DNA of 32,407 nt, from the NCBI GenBank assembly GCA_025201345.1, contig JAIXMG010000050.1:1-32407 (forward strand), written 5' to 3'. A program made the position numbers and the translations under genes. The DNA comes from Thamnidium elegans. Taxonomy: Eukaryota; Mucoromycota; Mucoromycetes; Mucorales; Mucoraceae. Shown here piece by piece: positions 18,923 through 31,045 of this stretch (the first letter of the stretch is position 1; each line of letters starts with the position of its first letter). Below the pieces are notes generated by a model. That model did not search any database. It was not told where the DNA came from and saw only the letters and a program-made list of their open reading frames with translations.

Positions 18923-20543
18923 ATGTCAACTTCTAATTCGAACATTCGTCGTAGCACTCGCAATAATCGTAATCGCGCAGCAAGCATTGCTGGTATTTTA
19001 CCTATACCTCAAGCACCAACAACCTTAACTAGACGTCAATGGGGATCACGTGTACCTATTTCTGGTGACAAAAATATTGAAGCCAATTTTTTATCTTCGG
19101 AAGAGAGCACCTGGGAGTTAGTATTATTTAAAATATAGCTTAATATTATACTGAATTTTTTTTATATTACAACCGCATAGATATCTTATCGAGACTAAGG
19201 GTGTATTTGATAGAGAAGATATGACATGTGGAAGTGGTGGTTGTGTATTGCAATTGCAGAGATATTATCGCGTAACTCGTAATCAGTATTACTATGAATG
19301 TAGAGGTCACATTAATGCTATTAGAACAACTATTACAAAAAATTCATTCTGGTATAGAAGAAAGGCAGACTCGCATAAAATTCTTGGTGCAGCAATGGAT
19401 TATATTCGTGGTGAAAATATGCAAAAAATATTCAATACTAGAACATTAGCTGCAACTACACTAGGTCAAATATTTAAGGATATTCAAGTTCTCATGCTTT
19501 CAGACTATAACAAATATGTTTTAACCAGTGATAATCTTCTTGGTAGTACCCCTGACTGTCATCATATTCAGATAGATGAATCTAAACTTGGTAAAAGAAA
19601 AAATGAAACTGGAAGTCGCGTAGAAGGTAACATTTTAACATGTAAAATAAAAATAAAAATAAATTAACATGTGTTTTAATTCGTAGGTGTCTGGATTTTT
19701 GGTATGGTAGAGTGTTTGAACTACCCCGTAGGTCAACCTCAAACATATACCTATGTTGACAACACTCTTGGTATTAATGAACAAAGGTACCGTTACAAGG
19801 CTGGTAGAAGAATATTTATTGCTGTTCCCGACCGTACTGCTGTTACCCTTGTGCCACTTATCTATAAGTATTGTAAACCTGGATCAATTATTAGATCAGA
19901 TGGATGGAGAGCTTACAATGGTCTTCATAGTCTTGATATTCAAAACAGGGTTGTTTCTAGAATGTCTTTAAATGGATTTAATTTCGAACAAGAAAGCATT
20001 GACAGTAATGAGTTATTTTTTCGTGGTCATCAAGTTGTTAATCATTCGGAAGGATTTGCTACTTTGGATCAAAATACAACTAGTAGTAGAATTACCCAAG
20101 TTCCAGCATCAGGAAGACTACATACGAATGTTATTGAAAGTATTTGGAGAGACTTGAAATCGAACATTGCACCTCGTCATCGTAATAAAAAAGATGCCCC
20201 TGGAAAATTATTGGAGCATTTATGGACAGTAGAAAACAGAAATGATTTGATAGGAGGAATGTTTCGTATGATGAAGGAGGTATCATTCTCATCAGATAAT
20301 AATAGTGACCAATTGGATCCGTATATGTTTACAGAAGCAGAAACAGGTGAAACACCAGATGAACAACTATTACGTGAGCAAAGAGAATTGAGAAGTTTTC
20401 AAGTGTGGAATGATCGTCGTCGTAACTTTGATATTAATGAAGAAGATGAAGATGAAACAGAAGATGAAGACGACGAAACTAATGATGTTACTTATGTTGA
20501 AATACCTCATCGTCGTAGACCAAATAACCGTAACTTACAATAG
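18923..20543 (+). CDS. Merlin/ISXO2-like (DDE_Tnp_IS1595) transposase, 498 aa, three exons
   Basis: Exons 18923-19116, 19181-19626 and 19687-20543 join into 1497 nt ending in TAG. The introns (64 and 60 bp) start GTTAGT and GTAACA and end CATAG and CGTAG. The basic N-terminus (RRSTRNNRNR) is followed by TWEYLIETKGVFDRED and a zinc ribbon (C81, C86, C105, H108). The ISXO2-type nuclease core follows: QIDESKLGKRK (D197), VWIFGMVE, IIRSDGWRAYNGL (D285) and HTNVIESIWRDLK (N361, E364). The C-terminal 60 residues are strongly acidic and end in RRRPNNRN. Such enzymes excise and insert the element, leaving 8-9 bp duplications. No stop or missing motif is seen, so the enzyme could be active. It is the only gene between the element's inverted ends. 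Confidence 0.9.
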
Positions 20544-21058
20544 TAAAACAACTATGTAATTACTTTTTTTTTTTTTATATACCGTAATAACTACCTAAAA
20601 ACATCATTTCCCAATTTTCCTACTTCTTTTATACTTTAAATAAAATCACTTTAAACCAATTTAGCTATAATCTTCTTACCTAATAAATTAATTGCAGCTG
20701 ATGACTCGTTACCGAAAGCTTATAACCTCGCATACGTCTTTCGCATTGGGTTTTACTAGTGTGACAATTTTCAAATTTATTTTACTACACATTGATTTAA
20801 TAAGCTTAAAATTTTAAAATTAGTTATAAATATAAAAACATTTTTTCTTTCGAATGGTGCTAGTCCCATCCAAATTGAAATTATAATAGATGAGTTATGA
20901 TGCTATATGTATACCAACTACACAGAATTCCGCCGTCACGGACGGAGTTTTAAAGGTAGCAGGATATAAATACTATCATTGCATCCGCATAAACTTTTTG
21001 ACCTATAAATCTATTATTTATACTCCGTTAGGTTTATTATTACGACCTCTAGGCTCCT
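20544..21058. other. 3' part of the Merlin element, non-coding
   Basis: The region begins with a T run and then TATATACCG. It is AT-rich with no convincing gene. An ORF at 20890-21279 crosses the right terminal repeat and is therefore unlikely to be real. Confidence 0.6.
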
Positions 21059-21081
21059 GGGACCTATCTCATACATTAGCC
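21059..21081 (-). repeat. Right terminal inverted repeat of the Merlin element
   Basis: Reads GGGACCTATCTCATACA and then TTAGCC, the inverse of the left end with three mismatches. Confidence 0.7.
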
Positions 21082-22170
21082 GCTATTAAAATACCACTAA
21101 AATTCCACGCTCTAATATTCATTTTTGCAAAAATTATTAACCGAGAAATACCATATTGTAGGCTACATTTTGTTCTGGTGACTTCTTTCCGTCAAAAGTT
21201 TACATCGGTGCTTGAAACCTTTTTAGGTGGTTGCGCAGAAGTTTTACGCATCTCTCTGCAAAATTTCAATAGTTATTAGCTAGGATCTATTTTAAATATT
21301 AGCCCTTAATAACGCAGACAGGTACACCTCCAATCTAAAAAGCAAGCTGTTAGTTAATCAACCATCCTAGCAGTGCCATACTCCAGGTATTATGTAGAGG
21401 AAAAGTAAAATTTAAATCTACAACGCAAATCAAAACCGTTTGTTGTATTGTTTTACTAGCCAATATTTAACGATATTAGGCCGAGTTCATAACAAGTACA
21501 CAGACAGGGTATTTTACGGCTAGAGTTATTCTAGTTGTAAGGGCTCATTTTTACCTTGTTCGATACAGTTCTTTTGAGCTTGTCCCCCTAGGAATATTTG
21601 GTATTGTATATTTCTTTTCTGTTATGGATAAACATTATACTAATACAACTAGGCAAACTTTACAAGACATAACAGAGGAAGTATGTGAGGTATTAACAGT
21701 TATTAAAAAAATAAAATAACGAGAGTGCGGGCTTTAAAGACATGTTATAGTCACGGACGTGGTAAACGGACAGGGGAACAGGGATGTCGTGATTTAACAC
21801 ATAACTAGTAAAACATAGCTTACATAATTTTCAGTGGCTAGTATAAAATATACAAACTAAACAATAAAGTTAAAGTCTTTATAAATTACATTATAAAATG
21901 ATATGATGTAAGAGACACTAAAATAGTTTATTCTAAATTACAAGTCTATTTGGTAGAAAGGTATAAGTACAACTTTAGAATGGGTTCTTATAATCCTTAG
22001 ATCTTTTTTTTGATTAATTGTAGAACACGAGCTATAAAATAATGAAGGTTCAAATAATTATTAAAAAGTAATCAGTCGGAAATAAGGAATCATCGTTTTA
22101 TTAAATAAAAAAGGTATAGGTTATGTGATATTTAACGATAAAATATCAAAAAAAGAAAGTTTTATCAGAA
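21082..22170. other. Intergenic spacer between the Merlin element and the tandem array
   Basis: About 1.1 kb of AT-rich sequence with no recognisable gene, RNA or repeat. A 31-codon open frame (21624-21719) is too short to support. Confidence 0.6.
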
Positions 22171-22211
22171 AGTACGGAATTATGTGGAAGATGAAGGTAA
22201 TCCTATATATA

Positions 22212-22290
22212 AACCTAGGGAGAAAGGGAGCGTAGCGACCTGGGAGCATGAGTAGCTCTGGGAGCGCATAGGAGTCATATTGATGAGGTC
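22212..22290. repeat. GGGAGCG(T)AG repeat island, unit 1
   Basis: Short related motifs (GGGAGCGTAGCGACC, GGGAGCATGAGTAGC, GGGAGCGCATAGG) follow each other with GAGC/GCTC stems that can form small hairpins. The island stands out as GC-richer in a very AT-rich unit. Units 2 and 3 have an extra motif pair before it (25579-25670, 28959-29050), and the partial unit 4 has rearranged versions. Confidence 0.7.
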
Positions 22291-23094
22291 GTGAAATCGA
22301 GATGGGGAGGGGTAAAAAATGAAAATGGGTGTAAAAGAGGGGAAATAAGATAAAATGAATAGGAGAATAAGAAAGTGAATAAGATAGGGTAAAGGAATAT
22401 AATAATAAGAAAAATAAAAAAGATGCATAAGTAAAAAAAAAAAAAAAAAAAAAAGCATAAGTAGAAAAAATAAATAAAAAAAAAAAAAAAAAAGCATAAG
22501 TAGAAAAAAGGTAGGGCAGATAGGAAAATAGAACGGGCCAACAGGGATCGCCTACCCGGCGACCCAGTTGCCCCTAAAGGACCAAGGGCGTTGAAGGTTG
22601 GGATTAAGGATCATGGTTAGTACTGGAAAGATCAAGGGTTAGCCTCCCCTTACCCTATCTTTTTATTTGTTGTAAAAATAGAGAAAAATCGTGGCTTTTT
22701 AATGATACTAATCTTAAAAATTAAAAAAAATTATTCCCGGAGTTATTAAAGATTTAGTGTTCCCTACAGACACCCTAAAATCAGAGATCGAATCCTGCTG
22801 GGAGCAGCATATATTTAAGGGAGATATGGGCTAAAAACACTACATACTAACACATGCACAGTATCAATAAGAGTTTACTAAAATCCGGGGAATGAATGAG
22901 TAAAAATCCGAGCCATGATAGTACAGTACCGTTCAGGTTAAATTAGGATGAAATCTTTCTTAACTGTTTAAAGATTAGAGGAAAGTTTTTCCATTTGAGA
23001 GATGTTAAATAGTCCTTCCAGAAGCGTTTGGTTGGTTAGATATTTAGGTTTTAATTAACCTAGATACATTGTTTATATTTTCAGTTTTTATTAT

Positions 23095-23640
23095 TGATAT
23101 ATACGAGCGATATATATAACCTTTTGATTATTATTTAAAGTCTGTAATTACAACTTTATTCGACAAGTACCGATTAACTATGAATAAATCTGTGCCAAGT
23201 TGATTTTCCTTATAAAAGATGTTTGTGATACTGTTACAGAAATAGCCTATACAGAATAACACAATAATAATAAACGACTGTTTATTATTATTTATCAGGA
23301 CTTGCCTCACTCAAATATTACAGCAAATATCTCGGACCGATCATTCCCATAAAGGCTCACTTTTCTTATGTTTTGTTATGAGTACTAGCAATCATCCATA
23401 ACCCCCTATTTTATCATCATCTAATTCAACTATCATTGAAATCTTTCTTTCTTATATAAATAACCACTCTTTCTTTTCAAATAATAAACAATATCTTTTT
23501 AAGATTTTTATCAAACTTTACTTGACTTATATCATATATATCAATAATTCTACTCAATAAATAAATCTATCCCATCTTTTACCTATATTTTATACTCTAT
23601 ATATATATAGTTTCTTACTTATAAAGATTCCTTAAGTTAT
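23095..23640 (+). repeat. LTR-like sequence in unit 1, related to the gypsy-2 LTR
   Basis: Starts TGATATATACGAGCGATATATA, split here from the very similar TGATATATACAGACGATATA start of the other LTRs. It contains a TATA-like CTTATATAAATAACC (about 23450) followed by a CTTTCTTTTCA.. leader-like stretch comparable to 11029-11090. The 3' end and flanking duplication are not resolved. Same sequence at 26475 and 29855 in units 2 and 3. Confidence 0.45.
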
Positions 23641-23840
23641 ATTTTCTTTATCATGTAATTCTCTGTAAACCAATTCCTTTTTATTTTATTTCTCTACGTA
23701 TTATATCTGTTACATAATACTCTCTTAGTTGAACAGCTATAAGTCTGGTGTTCACTTTCCTTTTGAACTTGTATAGTTATATCTTTTTATTTCTACCTTA
23801 CAAATAACTATCACTCAATTTGTAACAATAATAACTATAT

Positions 23841-24283
23841 TGTGATATTAACGACTATAAAATAAAAGTTATATCAAGAAATAAAATAAAAAGTAAAATA
23901 ACTAGATAATTATCAGACTAAGAATAGATTGTTATTTTTATTAATGAAAAAGTGTGTGCCTTATATACATATTATGGGTTAAATAAGCGATGCGTATTAT
24001 GTTTCTAATTGGCTTCTTTAACAAAAGACGTAAGATAGAGGCTTGTTGATTATAAATAATGTGACAATTATTTATGTAAACCAGTTATCTTCTGTTTGTC
24101 AAGAGTTTAAGCAGCCTTCTAGTTTTATGATCAAAGCGATAGAACAATAGAATATATCTGAGATTAATTTGTAAATAAACACTGTGATTTTGTGTATAGC
24201 TTATGTAAGTGACATATGAGGATATGACTTGTATAGGTATATATAAATTAGTACTTATTGAAATATAATACGTAGATATAACA
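23841..24283 (-). mobile_element. Inverted solo LTR in unit 1
   Basis: A 443-bp segment running TGTGATATT..ATATAACA on the plus strand, the reverse of an LTR of the family at 15552. It is flanked by TATAT on both sides (23836-23840, 24284-24288), a 5-bp duplication, although in AT-rich context. It shares long blocks with 15552-16098 when reversed. Confidence 0.8.
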
Positions 24284-25012
24284 TATATAATCCTAAGGAT
24301 TTCATATTTATGGATTTTTTCTCAATGTTTGGATACTTATATCATGAATTAAAAGACAATAATACTAGATTAAAATGTATCTTTTCAACAACAGGCTATC
24401 TCCATAATGCTTTCTCCTATCATAACTATATCTTAATATAAATATAGCACCGTCACTTTGAGGGACATCTATTACTTCTTAAATGGCTCTCATATTAAAG
24501 ATATTCATAAATAACATTGTATTTAATCTTATAATCTAAACAAAATGTTATCCTTCTAGATATTTCATTTAAATATAAATAATTTATTTAATAAAGAAGC
24601 CAACAGTTTTATTATGTATGAAAAAGTGATCTTTTATTTATTCTTTATCTAAAATAAACTTCTTTTTATAATAATTTAAAATATCCTTCTTTACAAGTAT
24701 GCTTTTCCACCTAATACCTTATCTAATTAAGTATTACAACTTAACAACTTATATCTCTTCTGCTAACTAGCCCGTAAAGTATATCCCCATCTATTGATTA
24801 GGTTAATAATCATCCTTAGCAACTTAAGTTTTATTTAGATGTACTATTATATGTTGTATGCAAATAATAATATAATTTATACAAAGTTTTACAAAAAAAA
24901 AATATACATAAATATAATACTATCTGTACACTACTAACTAATCCGTATATCAACGAGATATATGTAGTAATAAAGTATTTGTAAGAGGTTATTGGAGCAA
25001 TACAGTTATATA

Positions 25013-25297
25013 TGATATATACAGACGATATATACTTCTTTATATTTATTATTACTACGATACGATATTAAAGATCAAAACTAAACATTATTAATTACCT
25101 ATGATTAAAATACAATATATAATTATTTTAAAAAATTATCCACTTTATTATTAGCAAATACAAAGACAGGGAAACAATCATTTAATAATAAGAAAATACC
25201 AATTAAACACAATGTGAATAAACACTTAAGCCCAAACCAGATAACAAACGAATTGGATTATCAATAAGGACTAGCCTTAACTTTTTTCATATTAAGC
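25013..25297 (+). repeat. Gypsy-2-type LTR fragment in unit 1
   Basis: Starts TGATATATACAGACGATATA and aligns with the start of the gypsy-2 5' LTR (10721 on) for about 250 bp, with insertions such as CAGATAACAAACGAATT. Homology fades where the 20-bp minisatellite begins. Copies in units 2 and 3 start at 28393 and 31773. Confidence 0.75.
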
Positions 25298-25410
25298 TAA
25301 TCCATATGACAATAAAATAATACTTATAATAATAACTTAATCCTTATGACAATAACTTAATCTTTATGACAATAAACTAATTCTTATAACAATGAATTAA
25401 TCCTTATGAG
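25298..25410. repeat. 20-bp minisatellite, 5.6 copies, unit 1
   Basis: Copies start every 20 bases from 25298 with the pattern TAATCCTTATGACAATAACT and a few changes each. The gypsy-2 LTR has one related copy (TAATCCTTATGA near 10970), so the array probably grew from LTR sequence. Same array at 28678-28790 and about 32059-32173. Confidence 0.85.
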
Positions 25411-27220
25411 AAACATTTATGTTACAAATGTTTTTTTGATTTCAATGTATATAAAAATAATAATAAAAATAAGTTTCACAATTTTTATTTTATTTTAATA
25501 ACATATCATCAAAAACCATAAATATAGTACGGAATTATGTGGAAGATGGAGCTATTCCTACATAAAAGGGCGGTAGAAGGGAGCGTAGCTTCTGGGAGTT
25601 CCTTCATAAATCTCTAAAGAATGGGAGCGTAGCGACCTGGGAGCATGAGTAGCTCTGGGAGCGCATAGGAGTCATATTGATGAGGTCGTGAAATCGAGAT
25701 GGGGAGGGGTAAAAAATGAAAATGGGTGTAAAAGAGGGGAAATAAGATAAAATGAATAGGAGAATAAGAAAGTGAATAAGATAGGGTAAAGGAATATAAT
25801 AATAAGAAAAATAAAAAAGATGCATAAGTAAAAAAAAAAAAAAAAAAGCATAAGTAGAAAAATAAATAAAAAAAAAAAATAAAAGCATAAGTAGAAAAAA
25901 AGGTAGGGCAGATAGGAAAATAGAACAGGCCAACAGGGATCGCCTACCCGGCGACCCAGTTGCCCCATAAAGGACCAAGGGCGTTGAAGGTTGGGGTTAG
26001 TACTGGAAAGATCAAGGGTTAGCCTCCCCTTACCCTATCTTTTTATTTGTTGTAAAAATAGAGAAAAATCGTGGCTTTTTAATGATACTAATCTTAAAAA
26101 TTAAAAAAAATTATTCCCGGAGTTATTAAAGATTTAGTGTTCCCTACAGACACCCTAAAATCAGAGATCGAATCCTGCTGGGAGCAGCATATATTTAAGG
26201 GAGATATGGGCTAAAAACACTACATACTAACACATGCACAGTATCAATAAGAGTTTACTAAAATCCGGGGAATGAATGAGTAAAAATCCGAGCCATGATA
26301 GTACAGTACCGTTCAGGTTAAATTAGGATGAAATCTTTCTTAACTGTTTAAAGATTAGAGGAAAGTTTTTCCATTTGAGAGATGTTAAATAGTCCTTCCA
26401 GAAGCGTTTGGTTGGTTAGATATTTAGGTTTTAATTAACCTAGATACATTGTTTATATTTTCAGTTTTTATTATTGATATATACGAGCGATATATATAAC
26501 CTTTTGATTATTATTTAAAGTCTGTAATTACAACTTTATTCGACAAGTACCGATTAACTATGAATAAATCTGTGCCAAGTTGATTTTCCTTATAAAAGAT
26601 GTTTGTGATACTGTTACAGAAATAGCCTATACAGAATAACACAATAATAATAAACGACTGTTTATTATTATTTATCAGGACTTGCCTCACTCAAATATTA
26701 CAGCAAATATCTCGGACCGATCATTCCCATAAAGGCTCACTTTTCTTATGTTTTGTTATGAGTACTAGCAATCATCCATAACCCCCTATTTTATCATCAT
26801 CTAATTCAACTATCATTGAAATCTTTCTTTCTTATATAAATAACCACTCTTTCTTTTCAAATAATAAACAATATCTTTTTAAGATTTTTATCAAACTTTA
26901 CTTGACTTATATCATATATATCAATAATTCTACTCAATAAATAAATCTATCCCATCTTTTACCTATATTTTATACTCTATATATATATAGTTTCTTACTT
27001 ATAAAGATTCCTTAAGTTATATTTTCTTTATCATGTAATTCTCTGTAAACCAATTCCTTTTTATTTTATTTCTCTACGTATTATATCTGTTACATAATAC
27101 TCTCTTAGTTGAACAGCTATAAGTCTGGTGTTCACTTTCCTTTTGAACTTGTATAGTTATATCTTTTTATTTCTACCTTACAAATAACTATCACTCAATT
27201 TGTAACAATAATAACTATAT

Positions 27221-27663
27221 TGTGATATTAACGACTATAAAATAAAAGTTATATCAAGAAATAAAATAAAAAGTAAAATAACTAGATAATTATCAGACTA
27301 AGAATAGATTGTTATTTTTATTAATGAAAAAGTGTGTGCCTTATATACATATTATGGGTTAAATAAGCGATGCGTATTATGTTTCTAATTGGCTTCTTTA
27401 ACAAAAGACGTAAGATAGAGGCTTGTTGATTATAAATAATGTGACAATTATTTATGTAAACCAGTTATCTTCTGTTTGTCAAGAGTTTAAGCAGCCTTCT
27501 AGTTTTATGATCAAAGCGATAGAACAATAGAATATATCTGAGATTAATTTGTAAATAAACACTGTGATTTTGTGTATAGCTTATGTAAGTGACATATGAG
27601 GATATGACTTGTATAGGTATATATAAATTAGTACTTATTGAAATATAATACGTAGATATAACA
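27221..27663 (-). mobile_element. Inverted solo LTR in unit 2
   Basis: The same copy as in unit 1, shifted by exactly 3380 bp, with TATAT on both sides. Present through duplication of the unit, not by separate insertion. Confidence 0.8.
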
Positions 27664-28392
27664 TATATAATCCTAAGGATTTCATATTTATGGATTTTTT
27701 CTCAATGTTTGGATACTTATATCATGAATTAAAAGACAATAATACTAGATTAAAATGTATCTTTTCAACAACAGGCTATCTCCATAATGCTTTCTCCTAT
27801 CATAACTATATCTTAATATAAATATAGCACCGTCACTTTGAGGGACATCTATTACTTCTTAAATGGCTCTCATATTAAAGATATTCATAAATAACATTGT
27901 ATTTAATCTTATAATCTAAACAAAATGTTATCCTTCTAGATATTTCATTTAAATATAAATAATTTATTTAATAAAGAAGCCAACAGTTTTATTATGTATG
28001 AAAAAGTGATCTTTTATTTATTCTTTATCTAAAATAAACTTCTTTTTATAATAATTTAAAATATCCTTCTTTACAAGTATGCTTTTCCACCTAATACCTT
28101 ATCTAATTAAGTATTACAACTTAACAACTTATATCTCTTCTGCTAACTAGCCCGTAAAGTATATCCCCATCTATTGATTAGGTTAATAATCATCCTTAGC
28201 AACTTAAGTTTTATTTAGATGTACTATTATATGTTGTATGCAAATAATAATATAATTTATACAAAGTTTTACAAAAAAAAAATATACATAAATATAATAC
28301 TATCTGTACACTACTAACTAATCCGTATATCAACGAGATATATGTAGTAATAAAGTATTTGTAAGAGGTTATTGGAGCAATACAGTTATATA

Positions 28393-28677
28393 TGATATAT
28401 ACAGACGATATATACTTCTTTATATTTATTATTACTACGATACGATATTAAAGATCAAAACTAAACATTATTAATTACCTATGATTAAAATACAATATAT
28501 AATTATTTTAAAAAATTATCCACTTTATTATTAGCAAATACAAAGACAGGGAAACAATCATTTAATAATAAGAAAATACCAATTAAACACAATGTGAATA
28601 AACACTTAAGCCCAAACCAGATAACAAACGAATTGGATTATCAATAAGGACTAGCCTTAACTTTTTTCATATTAAGC
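28393..28677 (+). repeat. Gypsy-2-type LTR fragment in unit 2
   Basis: Unit 2 copy of 25013-25297, at a shift of 3380 bp. Confidence 0.75.
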
Positions 28678-28790
28678 TAATCCATATGACAATAAAATAA
28701 TACTTATAATAATAACTTAATCCTTATGACAATAACTTAATCTTTATGACAATAAACTAATTCTTATAACAATGAATTAATCCTTATGAG
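28678..28790. repeat. 20-bp minisatellite, unit 2
   Basis: Same 5.6-copy array as 25298-25410 with the same pattern of variants. Confidence 0.85.
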
Positions 28791-30601
28791 AAACATTTAT
28801 GTTACAAATGTTTTTTTGATTTCAATGTATATAAAAATAATAATAAAAATAAGTTTCACAATTTTTATTTTATTTTAATAACATATCATCAAAAACCATA
28901 AATATAGTACGGAATTATGTGGAAGATGGAGCTATTCCTACATAAAAGGGCGGTAGAAGGGAGCGTAGCTTCTGGGAGTTCCTTCATAAATCTCTAAAGA
29001 ATGGGAGCGTAGCGACCTGGGAGCATGAGTAGCTCTGGGAGCGCATAGGAGTCATATTGATGAGGTCGTGAAATCGAGATGGGGAGGGGTAAAAAATGAA
29101 AATGGGTGTAAAAGAGGGGAAATAAGATAAAATGAATAGGAGAATAAGAAAGTGAATAAGATAGGGTAAAGGAATATAATAATAAGAAAAATAAAAAAGA
29201 TGCATAAGTAAAAAAAAAAAAAAAAAAAGCATAAGTAGAAAAATAAATAAAAAAAAAAAATAAAAGCATAAGTAGAAAAAAAGGTAGGGCAGATAGGAAA
29301 ATAGAACAGGCCAACAGGGATCGCCTACCCGGCGACCCAGTTGCCCCATAAAGGACCAAGGGCGTTGAAGGTTGGGGTTAGTACTGGAAAGATCAAGGGT
29401 TAGCCTCCCCTTACCCTATCTTTTTATTTGTTGTAAAAATAGAGAAAAATCGTGGCTTTTTAATGATACTAATCTTAAAAATTAAAAAAAATTATTCCCG
29501 GAGTTATTAAAGATTTAGTGTTCCCTACAGACACCCTAAAATCAGAGATCGAATCCTGCTGGGAGCAGCATATATTTAAGGGAGATATGGGCTAAAAACA
29601 CTACATACTAACACATGCACAGTATCAATAAGAGTTTACTAAAATCCGGGGAATGAATGAGTAAAAATCCGAGCCATGATAGTACAGTACCGTTCAGGTT
29701 AAATTAGGATGAAATCTTTCTTAACTGTTTAAAGATTAGAGGAAAGTTTTTCCATTTGAGAGATGTTAAATAGTCCTTCCAGAAGCGTTTGGTTGGTTAG
29801 ATATTTAGGTTTTAATTAACCTAGATACATTGTTTATATTTTCAGTTTTTATTATTGATATATACGAGCGATATATATAACCTTTTGATTATTATTTAAA
29901 GTCTGTAATTACAACTTTATTCGACAAGTACCGATTAACTATGAATAAATCTGTGCCAAGTTGATTTTCCTTATAAAAGATGTTTGTGATACTGTTACAG
30001 AAATAGCCTATACAGAATAACACAATAATAATAAACGACTGTTTATTATTATTTATCAGGACTTGCCTCACTCAAATATTACAGCAAATATCTCGGACCG
30101 ATCATTCCCATAAAGGCTCACTTTTCTTATGTTTTGTTATGAGTACTAGCAATCATCCATAACCCCCTATTTTATCATCATCTAATTCAACTATCATTGA
30201 AATCTTTCTTTCTTATATAAATAACCACTCTTTCTTTTCAAATAATAAACAATATCTTTTTAAGATTTTTATCAAACTTTACTTGACTTATATCATATAT
30301 ATCAATAATTCTACTCAATAAATAAATCTATCCCATCTTTTACCTATATTTTATACTCTATATATATATAGTTTCTTACTTATAAAGATTCCTTAAGTTA
30401 TATTTTCTTTATCATGTAATTCTCTGTAAACCAATTCCTTTTTATTTTATTTCTCTACGTATTATATCTGTTACATAATACTCTCTTAGTTGAACAGCTA
30501 TAAGTCTGGTGTTCACTTTCCTTTTGAACTTGTATAGTTATATCTTTTTATTTCTACCTTACAAATAACTATCACTCAATTTGTAACAATAATAACTATA
30601 T

Positions 30602-31045
30602 TGTGATATTAACGACTATAAAATAAAAGTTATATCAAGAAATAAAATAAAAAGTAAAATAACTAGATAATTATCAGACTAAGAATAGATTGTTATTTTT
30701 ATTAATGAAAAAGTGTGTGCCTTATATACATATTATGGGTTAAATAAGCGATGCGTATTATGTTTCTAATTGGCTTCTTTAACAAAAGACGTAAGATAGA
30801 GGCTTGTTGATTATAAATAATGTGACAATTATTTATGTAAACCAGTTATCTTCTGTTTGTCAAGAGTTTAAGCAGCCTTCTAGTTTTATGATCAAAGCGA
30901 TAGAACAATAGAATATATCTGAGATTAATTTGTAAATAAACACTGTGATTTTTGTGTATAGCTTATGTAAGTGACATATGAGGATATGACTTGTATAGGT
31001 ATATATAAATTAGTACTTATTGAAATATAATACGTAGATATAACA
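30602..31045 (-). mobile_element. Inverted solo LTR in unit 3
   Basis: Unit 3 copy with one additional T (near 30951) relative to units 1 and 2. Confidence 0.8.

Larger units (their letters stand above)
17196..21081 (+). mobile_element. Merlin (IS1016-like) DNA transposon, 3886 bp
   Basis: The element is defined by its transposase and a terminal inverted repeat of about 23 bp. The left end starts GGGTCT and the right end, reversed, starts GGCTAA. Both are followed by the identical 17-mer TGTATGAGATAGGTCCC (17202-17218; inverted at 21059-21075). The same AGGTC block sits at the same offset in the 1125-bp element at 6796. I see no matching 8-9 bp duplication outside the ends (AATTTAAT on the left, GCTATTAA on the right). 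The copy may be old at its flanks, or the terminal base may be misplaced by a few positions. The left 1.7 kb is non-coding and may hold further nested insertions. Confidence 0.65.
22171..25525. repeat. Tandem unit 1 (3355 bp)
   Basis: In order it holds the GGGAGCG island (22212-22290), an A-rich purine tract (22300-22510), a GC-richer block (22530-22650), an LTR-like start at 23095, an inverted solo LTR at 23841, an LTR fragment at 25013, a minisatellite at 25298 and the 113-bp dispersed repeat at 25408. It is joined on the left to unrelated sequence, so the array starts here. Confidence 0.9.
25526..28905. repeat. Tandem unit 2 (3380 bp)
   Basis: Same order as unit 1. After AGTACGGAATTATGTGG the first 90 bp differ from unit 1 and match unit 3, including an additional GGGAGCGTAGCTTCTGGGAG motif. 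From about 26000 on it follows unit 1 almost base for base. Confidence 0.92.

Noticed and set aside
20890..21279. 129-codon plus-strand ORF after the Merlin transposase
   Set aside because: It runs through the right terminal repeat of the element, has no recognisable motif and unremarkable composition, and is probably chance.
21624..21719. 31-codon ORF starting MDKHYTN
   Set aside because: Too short, no homologous feature or context to support it.
22180..22541. Phe-rich minus-strand open frames of 88-124 codons in each tandem unit (also 25604-25978 and 28984-29359)
   Set aside because: They are translations of A-rich tracts on the plus strand. The frame changes between units with poly-A length, which is not how a conserved gene behaves.
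25298..25410. CRISPR array
   Set aside because: The 20-bp copies are directly adjacent without spacers, vary among themselves and lie in a eukaryotic repeat.
22171..25525. Ribosomal DNA repeat as explanation of the tandem array
   Set aside because: No 18S, 5.8S, 28S or 5S-like sequence is recognisable, and most of the unit is very AT-rich LTR-derived sequence.
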